The notes under the pieces were generated by a model. It worked only from the letters and a program-made list of their open reading frames with translations. It ran no database searches and was not told the origin of the DNA. A program made the position numbers and the translations under genes. Shown piece by piece: positions 52,778 to 61,662 of a DNA stretch of 64,000 nucleotides. Source of the DNA: Chryseobacterium bernardetii (lineage in GTDB: Bacteria > Bacteroidota > Bacteroidia > Flavobacteriales > Weeksellaceae). The first letter of the stretch is position 1; every line of letters begins with the position of its first letter. The stretch is from the NCBI RefSeq assembly GCF_003815975.1, contig NZ_CP033932.1, positions 5,251,501-5,315,500 of the forward strand, read 5' to 3'.

Positions 52778-53383
52778 CTAATTAAATCCATTAAAAGCTT
52801 CTGCTGTTGCCTGCCCTTCTTGAGAAATTCCTTCTTTTATAAATACTTTTTTTATAGTAAGGAAGAATATCTTTACATCCAAAAAAAAAGATAAATGATC
52901 TACATACCAAACGTCTAATTCGAATTTCCGTTTCCAAGATATTGCATTTCGTCCATTCACTTGAGCCCAACCCGTAATCCCGGGCCTAACTTCATGTCTT
53001 CGTTTTTGTTCCGAATTATATAATGGAAGATATTGAGGTAACAAGGGTCTTGGTCCTATTAATGACATATCACCTTTCAGAACATTTATTAATTGAGGAA
53101 TCTCATCTAGGGAAGTTTTTCGTACAAAAGATCCAATTCCTGTCAAACGGTCAGCATCAGGTAATAAATTTCCATTTTTATCCTTTTTATCATTCATTGT
53201 CTTGAACTTAATAATACTAAAGACTTTTCCATTCTTACCAGGTCTTTTTTGGAAGAAAAAAGGTTTGCCCTGATTCGCAAAATACAAACCAATGGTAACC
53301 AGTAGGAAAATAGGACTTAAAATCAAGAAACCTAATAATGCTAAAAAAAAATCAATTATTCTTTTAAAAACAGATTTATACAT
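52778..53383 (-). CDS. PglC-type phosphoglycosyl transferase
   Basis: 201-aa monotopic membrane enzyme that starts repeat-unit synthesis by moving a sugar-1-phosphate onto undecaprenyl phosphate. Re-entrant helix at residues 8-34; catalytic dyad Asp93-Glu94 (SLDEIPQL); [36 protein letters not shown]. Length and motifs match Campylobacter PglC, whose substrate is a 2,4-diamino-trideoxyhexose. This agrees with the PglD/PglE-like genes in the next operon segment. Four bases after the GT2 gene. Confidence 0.92.
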   Translation of the reverse strand: MYKSVFKRIIDFFLALLGFLILSPIFLLVTIGLYFANQGKPFFFQKRPGKNGKVFSIIKFKTMNDKKDKNGNLLPDADRLTGIGSFVRKTSLDEIPQLINVLKGDMSLIGPRPLLPQYLPLYNSEQKRRHEVRPGITGWAQVNGRNAISWKRKFELDVWYVDHLSFFLDVKIFFLTIKKVFIKEGISQEGQATAEAFNGFN

Positions 53384-53387
53384 AGTT

Positions 53388-54293
53388 CTATTTAAATTTA
53401 AACAAATTGAGCAGCATAAAGATAGTTAGTTTCTTTTTGTCTCTCATTAATTGCGTATTATATTTAAAAATCATTTTGTTCCGATTAAAATATCCACCTA
53501 AAAATGCCTTATATATTGTATATTCTTTAGTGTCTTTATCTACATATTCTATAAAATTACGTGCATGCACATCATGGTAACCATTAAGTACTTTTGAAAA
53601 TTTACTTTTAATAGTACTAAGAGATATTTTGTTTAGATGTCCATGAACATTCGAGTCATGTATTCTGTAATGTATATAAGAATTTGAGTCTATACTCACC
53701 TTATAGCCATTATATCTGGCAAAGAAATATATCAGCCAATCATGTGAGAATTCATTCCAATCAGAATTATCTAAACGTTTATTTACAAATTCTTTTAATT
53801 GAAATACTAATTTTCTTGTCAATACATAGGTACATCCTGCACTTCCGCCTTCGAATAAAAAATCGTATTTTTTTTGAGGAAAATCTTTTTTCAATTCAGT
53901 TAAAGAACCGGTAGAGGTATCCCATTTTGTAAGATTGGAACAATATAAATCTGAATTTTCTTTCTGCAATATCTCAACCGCTTTCTTCATTTTTTCTGGC
54001 AGCCAAATATCATCTTGGTCTGAAAAAGCAATATAGTCAAAGTCATCATCAATAGTAAGCTCGCTCACCATTTTTAGGAAATTTTTTGCAGCAGAGCCTG
54101 TTCCTGGTATATTCTGAGAAATCAAAATTTCTGGATAGTTATGTTTTATAATTTCCAGAGTTTTGTCTTTACTTCCGTCATCACTAACAGCTACATTCAC
54201 TTCTATCCCTTGTTGATTTAAGATAGAATCCATCTGTTCCCTGATATATTTCTCACCATTATAGGTTGCAAGAAGTATTTTAATTTTTATCAT
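53388..54293 (-). CDS. Family 2 glycosyltransferase
   Basis: 301-aa GT-A fold enzyme. N-terminal [19 protein letters not shown], nucleotide-binding [11 protein letters not shown], and the DXD-like [12 protein letters not shown]. The SDQDDIW form is common in putative rhamnosyltransferases of Bacteroidota and Streptococcus. C-terminal part contains about residues 220-301 of helical, basic sequence. Builds the repeat unit on the inner membrane's cytoplasmic face. Overlaps the upstream gene by 14 bases. Confidence 0.87.
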   Translation of the reverse strand: MIKIKILLATYNGEKYIREQMDSILNQQGIEVNVAVSDDGSKDKTLEIIKHNYPEILISQNIPGTGSAAKNFLKMVSELTIDDDFDYIAFSDQDDIWLPEKMKKAVEILQKENSDLYCSNLTKWDTSTGSLTELKKDFPQKKYDFLFEGGSAGCTYVLTRKLVFQLKEFVNKRLDNSDWNEFSHDWLIYFFARYNGYKVSIDSNSYIHYRIHDSNVHGHLNKISLSTIKSKFSKVLNGYHDVHARNFIEYVDKDTKEYTIYKAFLGGYFNRNKMIFKYNTQLMRDKKKLTIFMLLNLFKFK

Positions 54294-55308
54294 CTGTACT
54301 TAATAAGTTTATTAAATCCAAAACTTGATCTTTTACTTTTAACTCTGAGTTTTTAAGAGTTTCTTCAGTAGCCAAGACTATTGTATCCATTATTGATTTT
54401 TCATTCATAGGATCAAATACTAAAGAAGGATCACAAACCGCATAAGTATATGGTAAGTCAGCACCTATAATTTTACAACCCAATTCTATTCCCTCAATTA
54501 AGCCTAAACCAAAACTTTCCGCTAATGATGGATAGATCACATATTCTGTTTCTAAATACTTTTGGATTAAGTCTTCTCTTTTTACAAATCCTAAATTTTC
54601 AATAGGATATCCTTTCGAAATTGCATTATTTATTAATTGTAAAATTAATGGGAATTTTTCGCTAACTGTTACAATAAGTTTACCTTTTTGAATTTTATCA
54701 TATGCTTTACAAAAGGCATTAATTAATTTGGGATGATTTTTATTAGCCTGAGCATTACTAGCATATAAGAATGTATTATTTTTTCTTATACTATCCTTAT
54801 TTTCCATATCAGAAATAAGTGAAGGATAGAATGGCAGAATCTTAGCCTTATCTTTTTGTTTAAACTTTTCAACAAACTGGTTTTCCAGTGTTTTACTTTG
54901 GAAAAGCCAGGTATTGGTGTTTTTACTATATTTTTTTAATATAGCTACTTTTAAAGTATATTTTATTTTTTCAATAAAACTAAAATTTCTAGGAACATTC
55001 AATAAAATGAGATTATGAAAATAAGTATATACAATGCTCTTTTTAACAGAAATGGGAGGTGGTATATTACCTAAAACAAATATCTTATTAAATTTTTTTG
55101 AATTTAGTTTATAAAAGTTTTTTCTCTGACTTAATGATGAATTTATTATTAGCATTTCATTACTTTGCTTAACTGTAAAGTCAATAGGTAGCCTCTCATC
55201 TAATAAATAAAAGACTTTAATTTCCCTTTTTTCAAGCTCGGTTATTAAATAGTTAAGTAAAACCCTTCCTCCTCCATTGTTTATGAAAATAGCATCAATT
55301 AATAACAT
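54280..55308 (-). CDS. Glycosyltransferase, GT-B fold (family 4-like)
   Basis: 342-aa cytoplasmic glycosyltransferase. A GGGRVLLNYLITEL loop lies in the N-terminal domain; the C-terminal domain carries FVKREDLIQKYLETEYVIYPSLAESFGLGLIEGIELGCKIIG, the E-x7-E donor-binding motif (SLAESFGLGLIEGIELG) of GT4 enzymes. Acceptor and donor sugars are unknown. It follows the beta-helix gene and overlaps the next GT2 gene by 14 bases. Confidence 0.84.
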   Translation of the reverse strand: MLLIDAIFINNGGGRVLLNYLITELEKREIKVFYLLDERLPIDFTVKQSNEMLIINSSLSQRKNFYKLNSKKFNKIFVLGNIPPPISVKKSIVYTYFHNLILLNVPRNFSFIEKIKYTLKVAILKKYSKNTNTWLFQSKTLENQFVEKFKQKDKAKILPFYPSLISDMENKDSIRKNNTFLYASNAQANKNHPKLINAFCKAYDKIQKGKLIVTVSEKFPLILQLINNAISKGYPIENLGFVKREDLIQKYLETEYVIYPSLAESFGLGLIEGIELGCKIIGADLPYTYAVCDPSLVFDPMNEKSIMDTIVLATEETLKNSELKVKDQVLDLINLLSTDDKN

Positions 55309-55327
55309 ATTTATCCAATAGTTTTTA

Positions 55328-57001
55328 TTACGATTTTAATCGAATATTTGACATAGAATTTAACACATACAATTTTGGGATAATATTAAGGTAAAAACTT
55401 TTTTTTCCTATAATATCATTATTATAATCCAACGAGGCAGTATACTTTGCATCTTGTGCATTTGATGGAAGACAATTTGGAATTAAAGCTATATTTTTAT
55501 TTCTACCCAATTTGTAGCCATAGTTTCCTCTAACAGATTTTGTGATCACCTCTTTTTTTCCATTAAGTATATATTCTATCTCAAAGATTGTAGAAATTCC
55601 TAAAAACTGGGTACCATTCTCATTAAGAATCTCTACCTCTGCAACCAATAATTGATCATTAGCAGAAATTTTTTGATATTTTTTTTCTTTTACTCTTGCT
55701 ATACCCGAATTTACAAGAGTAAACTGTTTATTCTGTTTAGCCCAATTCGCTATATCATTTTTTCTGTAACTACCAATATTGACAGCATTTTTTTTATTAT
55801 TTAAATCAACCGGGATTTTAATAACTGTACCTACTTTTTTTGCAAAATCAGTAAGATAAATATTTTCTTCATTGCTCTCATTTAACCTCAAATCACATTC
55901 ATCTAAGAACAATGAAACTTGGTCATAATTATATACCAGTAACCCTTTAAATGTAAAAGGTTTAAAGCTATTTGAGACACCATCAAAATTATTTCCCTTT
56001 ATAAAAATTTTATTCTTGGGATTTAGGGCTGTTGTTCTAATAACAGGAAGATAGTTATTATTCTCATCTTTAAAAACAGAAGAAACATACACGGCATCTG
56101 AAATAATGGATTCAAAGTGATTTCCCTCAAAATTTACAGTTGCATTACTCACCTCTATATCTACAAGATAATTGGGAACTCTGCCATCCGAATATTTTAT
56201 ATTTCCCTCCATATTGTTATCCCGGATATTTACAGCATCTTTTGCGAAAGCCCCTCTAATAATTCTAGAATTATCATGACACATATTATTTTCAAAAGTA
56301 AATCCCCATGCTAAATTTCTAATACCAGCTTGCTTGTCCTTAGGCTGAATATCCGAAAAAAAAACACATTCATCATTTTGGTTAAATGCATTCTGTTTAA
56401 GTTGGACAAAAGCAACTAAATACTGATTTTGTGCCTTAAATTTTATGGCAAAATTAAATCCCGTAAAATGACATCTTTCAATAATAAAGGGCCACACAGG
56501 ACCATCCCATTCTGATTGAAATAATATAGCCGTAGTATTACCTGGTTGTCTTTTTTCTAAACTACTAAATTGAATATCTGCAATTCTGATAGGATCTTTT
56601 ACATTTTTATCAAAAATAATCCCTGTATTATTTTTAGGAATGATAAGTTCACTACTATTTATATTAACTGCTTTATTATTGGTTTCATTTAACCAGCTTT
56701 CCTCTCTTAATAAAGCCCCTTCACCTATAAGCTGTAGACCTCCTGTTTTAAAACTTACACTTTTTTTTAGTAAAAATTTACCAAAAGGAATAAATAGTGT
56801 TTTCCTTTTATTCTTTTCGCAAAAATCGACTGCCTTTTGAAAAGAATCACTATCATCTGTTATACCATCTCCTTTTGCACCAAAATCTTTTAAAGAAACC
56901 ACCCATTTTTGATCTCCTATAATTGATTTTTGATTTTGTCCTAAAGTTAAGACTGAAAATAAAAAAAGAAATCCTTGAATAAAACTATTATAGACTTTCA
57001 T
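55328..57001 (-). CDS. Secreted right-handed beta-helix protein (pectate lyase 3-like)
   Basis: 557-aa exported protein from the ATG at 57001 (a longer frame from 57037 lies in the upstream gene). Signal peptide about residues 1-22 (FIQGFLFLFSVLTLGQ). The next segment VSLKDFGAKGDGITDDSDSFQKAV is the hallmark of the Pectate_lyase_3 domain found in glycan-cutting beta-helix enzymes and phage tailspikes. The region up to about residue 400 shows short repeated strands of helix coils (VNIRDNNMEGNI, VNFEGNHFESI, IFIKGNNFDGV). The C-terminal 150 residues are a separate beta-rich domain. Probable role: a polysaccharide lyase/hydrolase, epimerase or binding protein for this locus's own glycan. No T9SS domain seen. 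Confidence 0.8.
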   Translation of the reverse strand: MKVYNSFIQGFLFLFSVLTLGQNQKSIIGDQKWVVSLKDFGAKGDGITDDSDSFQKAVDFCEKNKRKTLFIPFGKFLLKKSVSFKTGGLQLIGEGALLREESWLNETNNKAVNINSSELIIPKNNTGIIFDKNVKDPIRIADIQFSSLEKRQPGNTTAILFQSEWDGPVWPFIIERCHFTGFNFAIKFKAQNQYLVAFVQLKQNAFNQNDECVFFSDIQPKDKQAGIRNLAWGFTFENNMCHDNSRIIRGAFAKDAVNIRDNNMEGNIKYSDGRVPNYLVDIEVSNATVNFEGNHFESIISDAVYVSSVFKDENNNYLPVIRTTALNPKNKIFIKGNNFDGVSNSFKPFTFKGLLVYNYDQVSLFLDECDLRLNESNEENIYLTDFAKKVGTVIKIPVDLNNKKNAVNIGSYRKNDIANWAKQNKQFTLVNSGIARVKEKKYQKISANDQLLVAEVEILNENGTQFLGISTIFEIEYILNGKKEVITKSVRGNYGYKLGRNKNIALIPNCLPSNAQDAKYTASLDYNNDIIGKKSFYLNIIPKLYVLNSMSNIRLKS

Positions 57002-57977
57002 AAATTTCAATATATTGATTCGAAACATGTTCAACACTAAACCGCTTAAGGTTGTCTTTACCTTTCCTGATTATTTTTATTTTTTCCTCATTGGAAAGAT
57101 GTAATGCAATATTTAGTCCTTTTTTAATACTCTCAACAGAATTAGGATCAACTAAAATAACACCTTCCCCTCCAACATCACTCATTGGCAAAATATTAGA
57201 GGTAACAATCAGCGTATTTTGTGCCTGGGCTTCCAGGATTGGAAGCCCAAAACCTTCATAAATGGAAGCGAATAATAAAATATCCGTTTTTTGATATAAA
57301 GTTTTCAGCTCTTCATCATTAATATTGAAATAGTTTTGATAAATAATTTTGTTTGAATGTAATAATTCTACATACTCTGTTTCTAATTTACCAACAATAA
57401 AAACTTCAACAGGTAAATCCTTTAAGGCTTTAATTGATCTTTCTATATTTTTATTTGCACGTGTACCTACTATAAGTATTTTCGCTGTTTTTGATTTATT
57501 AGTTACCAAATCTTCTGCTATTTCCATTGTAACACAATTAGGAATTATAACCACTTTCCTTGCTACAGATGGCATTATCTCTACGATCTCTTGTTTTGTT
57601 TTTTCAGATATTGCAACAATTACTTTAGCTTTTCGAAAGGGAAGATACACCCAAAAAATTTTAAATATTAAAAATCTAATAAACGATAAATTTCTATAAA
57701 GCCCTAGATCATGAACCGTTATTACTATTTTATTTGTCTTTAAAGCTATTGCTGCAAAATGTATTTGTCCGGTAATATGAACTATCGAATCAATATTAAC
57801 CGACTTTCTATAAAATAAAATACTTTTAAATAAATTAACAATACCATTTCCAAAAGGGTTTTCTATATTTTGTATATCTATTCCTCTATTTAAAATACTT
57901 TTCTTTACAAAACCAAAAAGTTTTTCAAAACTAATTTCATTGGGATTAAACTTTCTATCTAAAAATATTATCTTCAT
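56988..57977 (-). CDS. Family 4 glycosyltransferase
   Basis: 329-aa GT-B enzyme. N-terminal domain includes IVITVHDLGLYRN and VAISEKTKQEIV; the C-terminal domain has IPNCV, ILIVGTRANKNIERSIKAL and the GT4 motif SIYEGFGLPILEAQAQNTLIV. Donor and acceptor unknown; the mannosyl/fucosyl WbaZ-type group is similar. Overlaps the following beta-helix gene by 14 bases and follows the polymerase by 9. Confidence 0.9.
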   Translation of the reverse strand: MKIIFLDRKFNPNEISFEKLFGFVKKSILNRGIDIQNIENPFGNGIVNLFKSILFYRKSVNIDSIVHITGQIHFAAIALKTNKIVITVHDLGLYRNLSFIRFLIFKIFWVYLPFRKAKVIVAISEKTKQEIVEIMPSVARKVVIIPNCVTMEIAEDLVTNKSKTAKILIVGTRANKNIERSIKALKDLPVEVFIVGKLETEYVELLHSNKIIYQNYFNINDEELKTLYQKTDILLFASIYEGFGLPILEAQAQNTLIVTSNILPMSDVGGEGVILVDPNSVESIKKGLNIALHLSNEEKIKIIRKGKDNLKRFSVEHVSNQYIEIYESL

Positions 57978-57986
57978 ACTATACTT

Positions 57987-59093
57987 TTAATGCATTTTTC
58001 TAAAGAAATCTGTATTATACCAAATACCTTTATATGGATCAAATAGATCTGGATATTCCCCAATTGACTGGTACATTAATACTATTCCAAGTACATATAA
58101 AATTATCAAAAAAAACATTTTATCTAATGGCTTTTTCAAAATGATAAAAATAGAGGACATCAGTAAACATTCCATGATATTAAAATATAAACTTCCTCTA
58201 CTTACCATTACATTTAATGAACTTGAAAAAAACAAATAAATTAAAATACCTACCCAATATCCATTAAATAGTAAATTGTAATTTTTAAATCGGGAAATTG
58301 TTTTTTCTCGAACAACAAAAAAGAGAAGGAAAAAGAAAAGTCTTTTAAAAACTCCCATGATAGTTAATCCATATTCACTTGCTACAGCTTTGGCACCACT
58401 CAAATAAGCTTCGGTCTTAGACATAAAATGCTCATTTATTGCACCTAAAGATCCAAAAACCTTTAAAGGGATTGGTGATACTCCAATAATAAAAGCAAGT
58501 AAAAGTCCTGAAACTATAATTTTTTTTGAAAAATATCTATTTAAAAAGAAGTAAGACCCCCCTAAATATGCTGTAGCATGAAAACTAATACTCGCTATTA
58601 ATAAAAAAATAAATTTTTTCTTATTTTCATTCAACAAAAAACTCACTCCAAAAAGTATGCAAACAACTCCTAACAATTGTCTATTAGACCCCACTATCCC
58701 TAGGGAAGATATGAAGTAAAAAAGGAAAGCAGTCTGAGGATAAGGTACTATCTTTTTAAATGAAATAATTAATAAGCCATAAAAAATAATTGCATGAACA
58801 AATAAAAAGGTTGAATAACTATCCGTAATAGCCCTTACAAGCCAACTTAAGATGCCATATCCAATTTCTGTTTTCCAAATATCCAGCGCATTCCCCAAGG
58901 TATCGGATTCATGAAACAAATATTCATAAAGAAGCCAATCTGTTCCAGTATACCAACGCCCTCCAATAATTAAAACCGCTCCCAAAAAGCTAACAAATAG
59001 AAATAAATTTTGTAACTTTCCTTTTGCTATTTTAAAAATTTCAAAAAAAGAAAATATAAAAAGAATTATTGAAAATATAATATAAACCTCCAT
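57987..59093 (-). CDS. EpsG-family O-antigen/exopolysaccharide polymerase (Wzy-like)
   Basis: 368-aa integral membrane protein with about 10 helices. The EpsG signature is seen early: GGRWYTGTDWLLYEYLF, followed by GYGILSWLVRAI and SSLGIVGSNRQLLGVVCI (the R-Q pair in a helix). It joins lipid-linked repeat units at the outer face of the inner membrane. Together with the flippase at the right edge and PglC, it marks a Wzx/Wzy-dependent pathway. Its ATG overlaps the preceding stop by one base. Confidence 0.87.
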   Translation of the reverse strand: MEVYIIFSIILFIFSFFEIFKIAKGKLQNLFLFVSFLGAVLIIGGRWYTGTDWLLYEYLFHESDTLGNALDIWKTEIGYGILSWLVRAITDSYSTFLFVHAIIFYGLLIISFKKIVPYPQTAFLFYFISSLGIVGSNRQLLGVVCILFGVSFLLNENKKKFIFLLIASISFHATAYLGGSYFFLNRYFSKKIIVSGLLLAFIIGVSPIPLKVFGSLGAINEHFMSKTEAYLSGAKAVASEYGLTIMGVFKRLFFFLLFFVVREKTISRFKNYNLLFNGYWVGILIYLFFSSSLNVMVSRGSLYFNIMECLLMSSIFIILKKPLDKMFFLIILYVLGIVLMYQSIGEYPDLFDPYKGIWYNTDFFRKMH

Positions 59094-60091
59094 TAAATTC
59101 CTAATAAATTAAACAATTGTTTCATTCTAACATCATAAGTATGATTCTGTAAAAAATGTTTTTTCTGTATATCCGCTATTGCATGTCTTTCTTCCTGATT
59201 ATTCAGATAATATTTAATCAAACCAATAGACTCCTCAATTGTATTAAAAGTAAACTTTTCATAAGGGATAATTGAGTATTCTTCCAAGGTTGGTTTATAA
59301 TCACAAATCTGGAAAGCCCCAATACCAGCAATCTCAAAAAACTTAGCATTTACTGACTGAACTTCTGCATAGTGAAAGTTATTAAATACAATTTTAGATC
59401 CTAATAATACTTCTGCTTTTCTACTTCCTGTAATAAATTCATTTTGAAAGTTGGCATTTATTTTATGCAAAGGAAATCTTTTATCGGGTGTTCCAAAAAG
59501 TTTCACATTTATTCCTGCGTCTATCAACTTTTCCACCATTTTAGCCCTATAAGGATACATTGTCCCAAAACAAACTACATCAATATTGATTTTTTTTTCT
59601 AAATCTTTTTTATTTTTAAGATCAAAATGATGTATTCGCTCATTAAATGCTTCCGGCAAATAAAACGTATTCAGTCCCATTTTACTTTTCATAAAATTAA
59701 CCATAAATGGATCTTTTGTAAAATAAGCGTCATATTGGGATATAAAAATCTGCTGATGTTCTAAAGTCGTTAATTGATCTGGATTGACATGTATTACTAA
59801 TGTATTTTTAAGTTGTTGCTTAATAAATTCTATACATTTTGGATGAATGAATCTATAGGTACATATAACTAAATCGGGAGTTTCATCCACAATACGCTTT
59901 GATATTTTTCGAAATATACTCTCATCATATTTAGCGAATAATTTTCTTCCCCAATAATTAAATCGATAGGGAATACTTACAACATCTTTAATATCAATAT
60001 GAAAAATTTTATGCCCCAAATGTTTTAGAGAGTCATGAATATGAAATTCTAAACTATCGTAATCTTTACTCCCTAATATTGCAATTTTCAT
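59093..60091 (-). CDS. CgeB-like glycosyltransferase
   Basis: 332-aa GT-B enzyme of the CgeB/Glyco_trans_1_2 type. N-terminal KIAILGSKDYDSLEFHIHDSL; DLVICTYRFIHP; DAYFTKDPF (typical 'xxD-x-x-F-T-K-D' region); C-terminal NAKFFEIAGIGAFQICDYKPTLEEY, where the glycosyltransferase donor loop lies, and EESIGLIKYYLNNQEER. Sugar specificity unknown. In the assembly operon, four bases after the GT2 gene. Confidence 0.83.
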   Translation of the reverse strand: MKIAILGSKDYDSLEFHIHDSLKHLGHKIFHIDIKDVVSIPYRFNYWGRKLFAKYDESIFRKISKRIVDETPDLVICTYRFIHPKCIEFIKQQLKNTLVIHVNPDQLTTLEHQQIFISQYDAYFTKDPFMVNFMKSKMGLNTFYLPEAFNERIHHFDLKNKKDLEKKINIDVVCFGTMYPYRAKMVEKLIDAGINVKLFGTPDKRFPLHKINANFQNEFITGSRKAEVLLGSKIVFNNFHYAEVQSVNAKFFEIAGIGAFQICDYKPTLEEYSIIPYEKFTFNTIEESIGLIKYYLNNQEERHAIADIQKKHFLQNHTYDVRMKQLFNLLGI

Positions 60092-60094
60092 AAA

Positions 60095-60988
60095 TTAATA
60101 TTTTTTAATTATACCTGTGATATATTTTATATTTTCTGTTATTTTATACTTAAAATTAAAAATATTTAACAGTAACTTACTAATATCCAGAATTTTAAAT
60201 TTATAATATTCTTTGGAAAAATTTTTCTTAGCATAATAAATTCTGCTTGTATGAACAATTATTCTTTTGACGTTTGAAACCTTCTTTTTCTTGGTAAAGG
60301 ATCCTCCTTCCAAATGAATTATTCTAGTTCCTGTAAAAATATAATTTTTATATTGAGCTCTTGAAACTGTAAGCTGTAAATCACTTTCTTCATAATACAT
60401 AAAGTAATTGGGGTCAAAACCAGCGACAGCATTAAATAATGATTTCCTCATAAACATATCAGCCCCTAAAACATATTCTATTTCAAAATATTCTTGGTTA
60501 AGATTATAATGAGTTTCTTTGATTTCTATAAATCTGCCTATAATGGGGAAACCTTTTATAATTTCTTGATTGAATGATTTTATAGTAGGAAAAGTTCCTC
60601 CAAAACCATTCACTTCATTACTTTCGTCAATCATTAGACATCCTAGAACGCCAATATTTAATTTTTTTTCGTTCTTGCTAAAAAAATCCAATATTTTTAA
60701 AAGCGAGTTCTCAACAAAAATAGTATCTGAATTAAGCAAAAAAAGATATTCCCCTTTTGCAGCAGAAACTCCTAAATTATTTGCTCTTCCAAAGCCTAAA
60801 TTTTCGGTGGCTTGTATAACTTTCACATTAGGAAATCGTTCTAATATTTGAGATACAGAGTTATCTGAGGATGCATTATCAACAACAATGATCTCAAAAT
60901 CTACATTTTTTGTATAGTTATAAATACTTTCAATACAATTTATGGTGAGTTGCATTGTATTGTAATTAACTATAATTATTGAAATCAT
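60095..60988 (-). CDS. Family 2 glycosyltransferase (WbbL-like)
   Basis: 297-aa GT-A enzyme. Motifs: SIIIVNYNTMQLTINCIESI, IIVVDNASSDNSV, ENLGFGRANNLGV, LLNSDTIF and later MYYEESDLQLTVSRAQY; the combination is typical of WbbL/rhamnosyltransferase-like enzymes. rfbC at the end of the locus makes dTDP-rhamnose a reasonable donor, but this is inference. Overlaps the acyltransferase gene by four bases (ATGA). Confidence 0.88.
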   Translation of the reverse strand: MISIIIVNYNTMQLTINCIESIYNYTKNVDFEIIVVDNASSDNSVSQILERFPNVKVIQATENLGFGRANNLGVSAAKGEYLFLLNSDTIFVENSLLKILDFFSKNEKKLNIGVLGCLMIDESNEVNGFGGTFPTIKSFNQEIIKGFPIIGRFIEIKETHYNLNQEYFEIEYVLGADMFMRKSLFNAVAGFDPNYFMYYEESDLQLTVSRAQYKNYIFTGTRIIHLEGGSFTKKKKVSNVKRIIVHTSRIYYAKKNFSKEYYKFKILDISKLLLNIFNFKYKITENIKYITGIIKKY

Positions 60989-61662
60989 TCTTCTTCTAGA
61001 TTTGATATTTTTTGCAAGTTAAATTCCGTTAATGTTGAATAAAATAAGTCTATATTTTCTATAATATTTTTTTTAGATATTTTTTTCAAATTAACATTCA
61101 TTCTTTTTTCAATTAAATCTCCTGCTAATCGAAATTTAATAACTTGGGCAGGATTTCCACCTACTATGCTAAATGGAGCTACATTCTTTGTAACAACACT
61201 TCCTGCAGCAATTATTGCTCCTTTTCCAATATTGATTCCCGAAAGTATTACAACATTACTACCTATCCAAACTTCATCCTCAACAATAATTGCTCCTTTT
61301 GACTGAGCATCATCTTCTGGTGAGTTTTTCAAAAACTTTGATTTTAAAGGATAAGACGTAAAAGTATTCACTTGATGATTCCCCCCTAAAATAAATGTAA
61401 CATTACTTGCAATACTTACATAGTTTCCTATCTGCAAACTTTCATTAGAATTTCCATAAGATTCTGTTATAATTTCTCCATATGATTTATCTCCTACAGT
61501 TATTATGTCAGGATTCTTAACACGAATTGAGAGGCTTGTATAATTGTGCCTGTTATTGATTCTCCAAATAACAGCCTGCTTTTTTCTTGATAAAAATTGA
61601 ATAAACTCAATTCTCAAGCTATTTAATATTTTAAACCATACTATCATTTTATAGTTTTTCAT
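60985..61662 (-). CDS. Left-handed beta-helix acetyltransferase (CatB/WbbJ-like)
   Basis: 225-aa acetyltransferase from the ATG at 61662, which overlaps the upstream stop by 14 bases; ATGs at 61680 and 61647 are alternatives. Hexapeptide repeats run from about residue 60. The CatB-like features are NGGNHQVNTFTSYPL-type loop (here LGGNHQVNTFTSYPLKS), IIVEDEVWIGSNVVILSG and IAAGSVVTKNVAPFSIVGGNPAQVIKFR. It probably O-acetylates a sugar of the repeat unit with acetyl-CoA. The C-terminal helix is LKKISKKNIIENIDLFYS. Confidence 0.87.
   Translation of the reverse strand: MKNYKMIVWFKILNSLRIEFIQFLSRKKQAVIWRINNRHNYTSLSIRVKNPDIITVGDKSYGEIITESYGNSNESLQIGNYVSIASNVTFILGGNHQVNTFTSYPLKSKFLKNSPEDDAQSKGAIIVEDEVWIGSNVVILSGINIGKGAIIAAGSVVTKNVAPFSIVGGNPAQVIKFRLAGDLIEKRMNVNLKKISKKNIIENIDLFYSTLTEFNLQKISNLEEE

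Noticed and set aside
44426..53383. PglC/PglD/PglE-like genes as a Campylobacter-type protein N-glycosylation system
   Set aside because: No oligosaccharyltransferase (PglB) is present, while a Wzx flippase and EpsG-like polymerase indicate a surface polysaccharide. The names describe enzyme types only.
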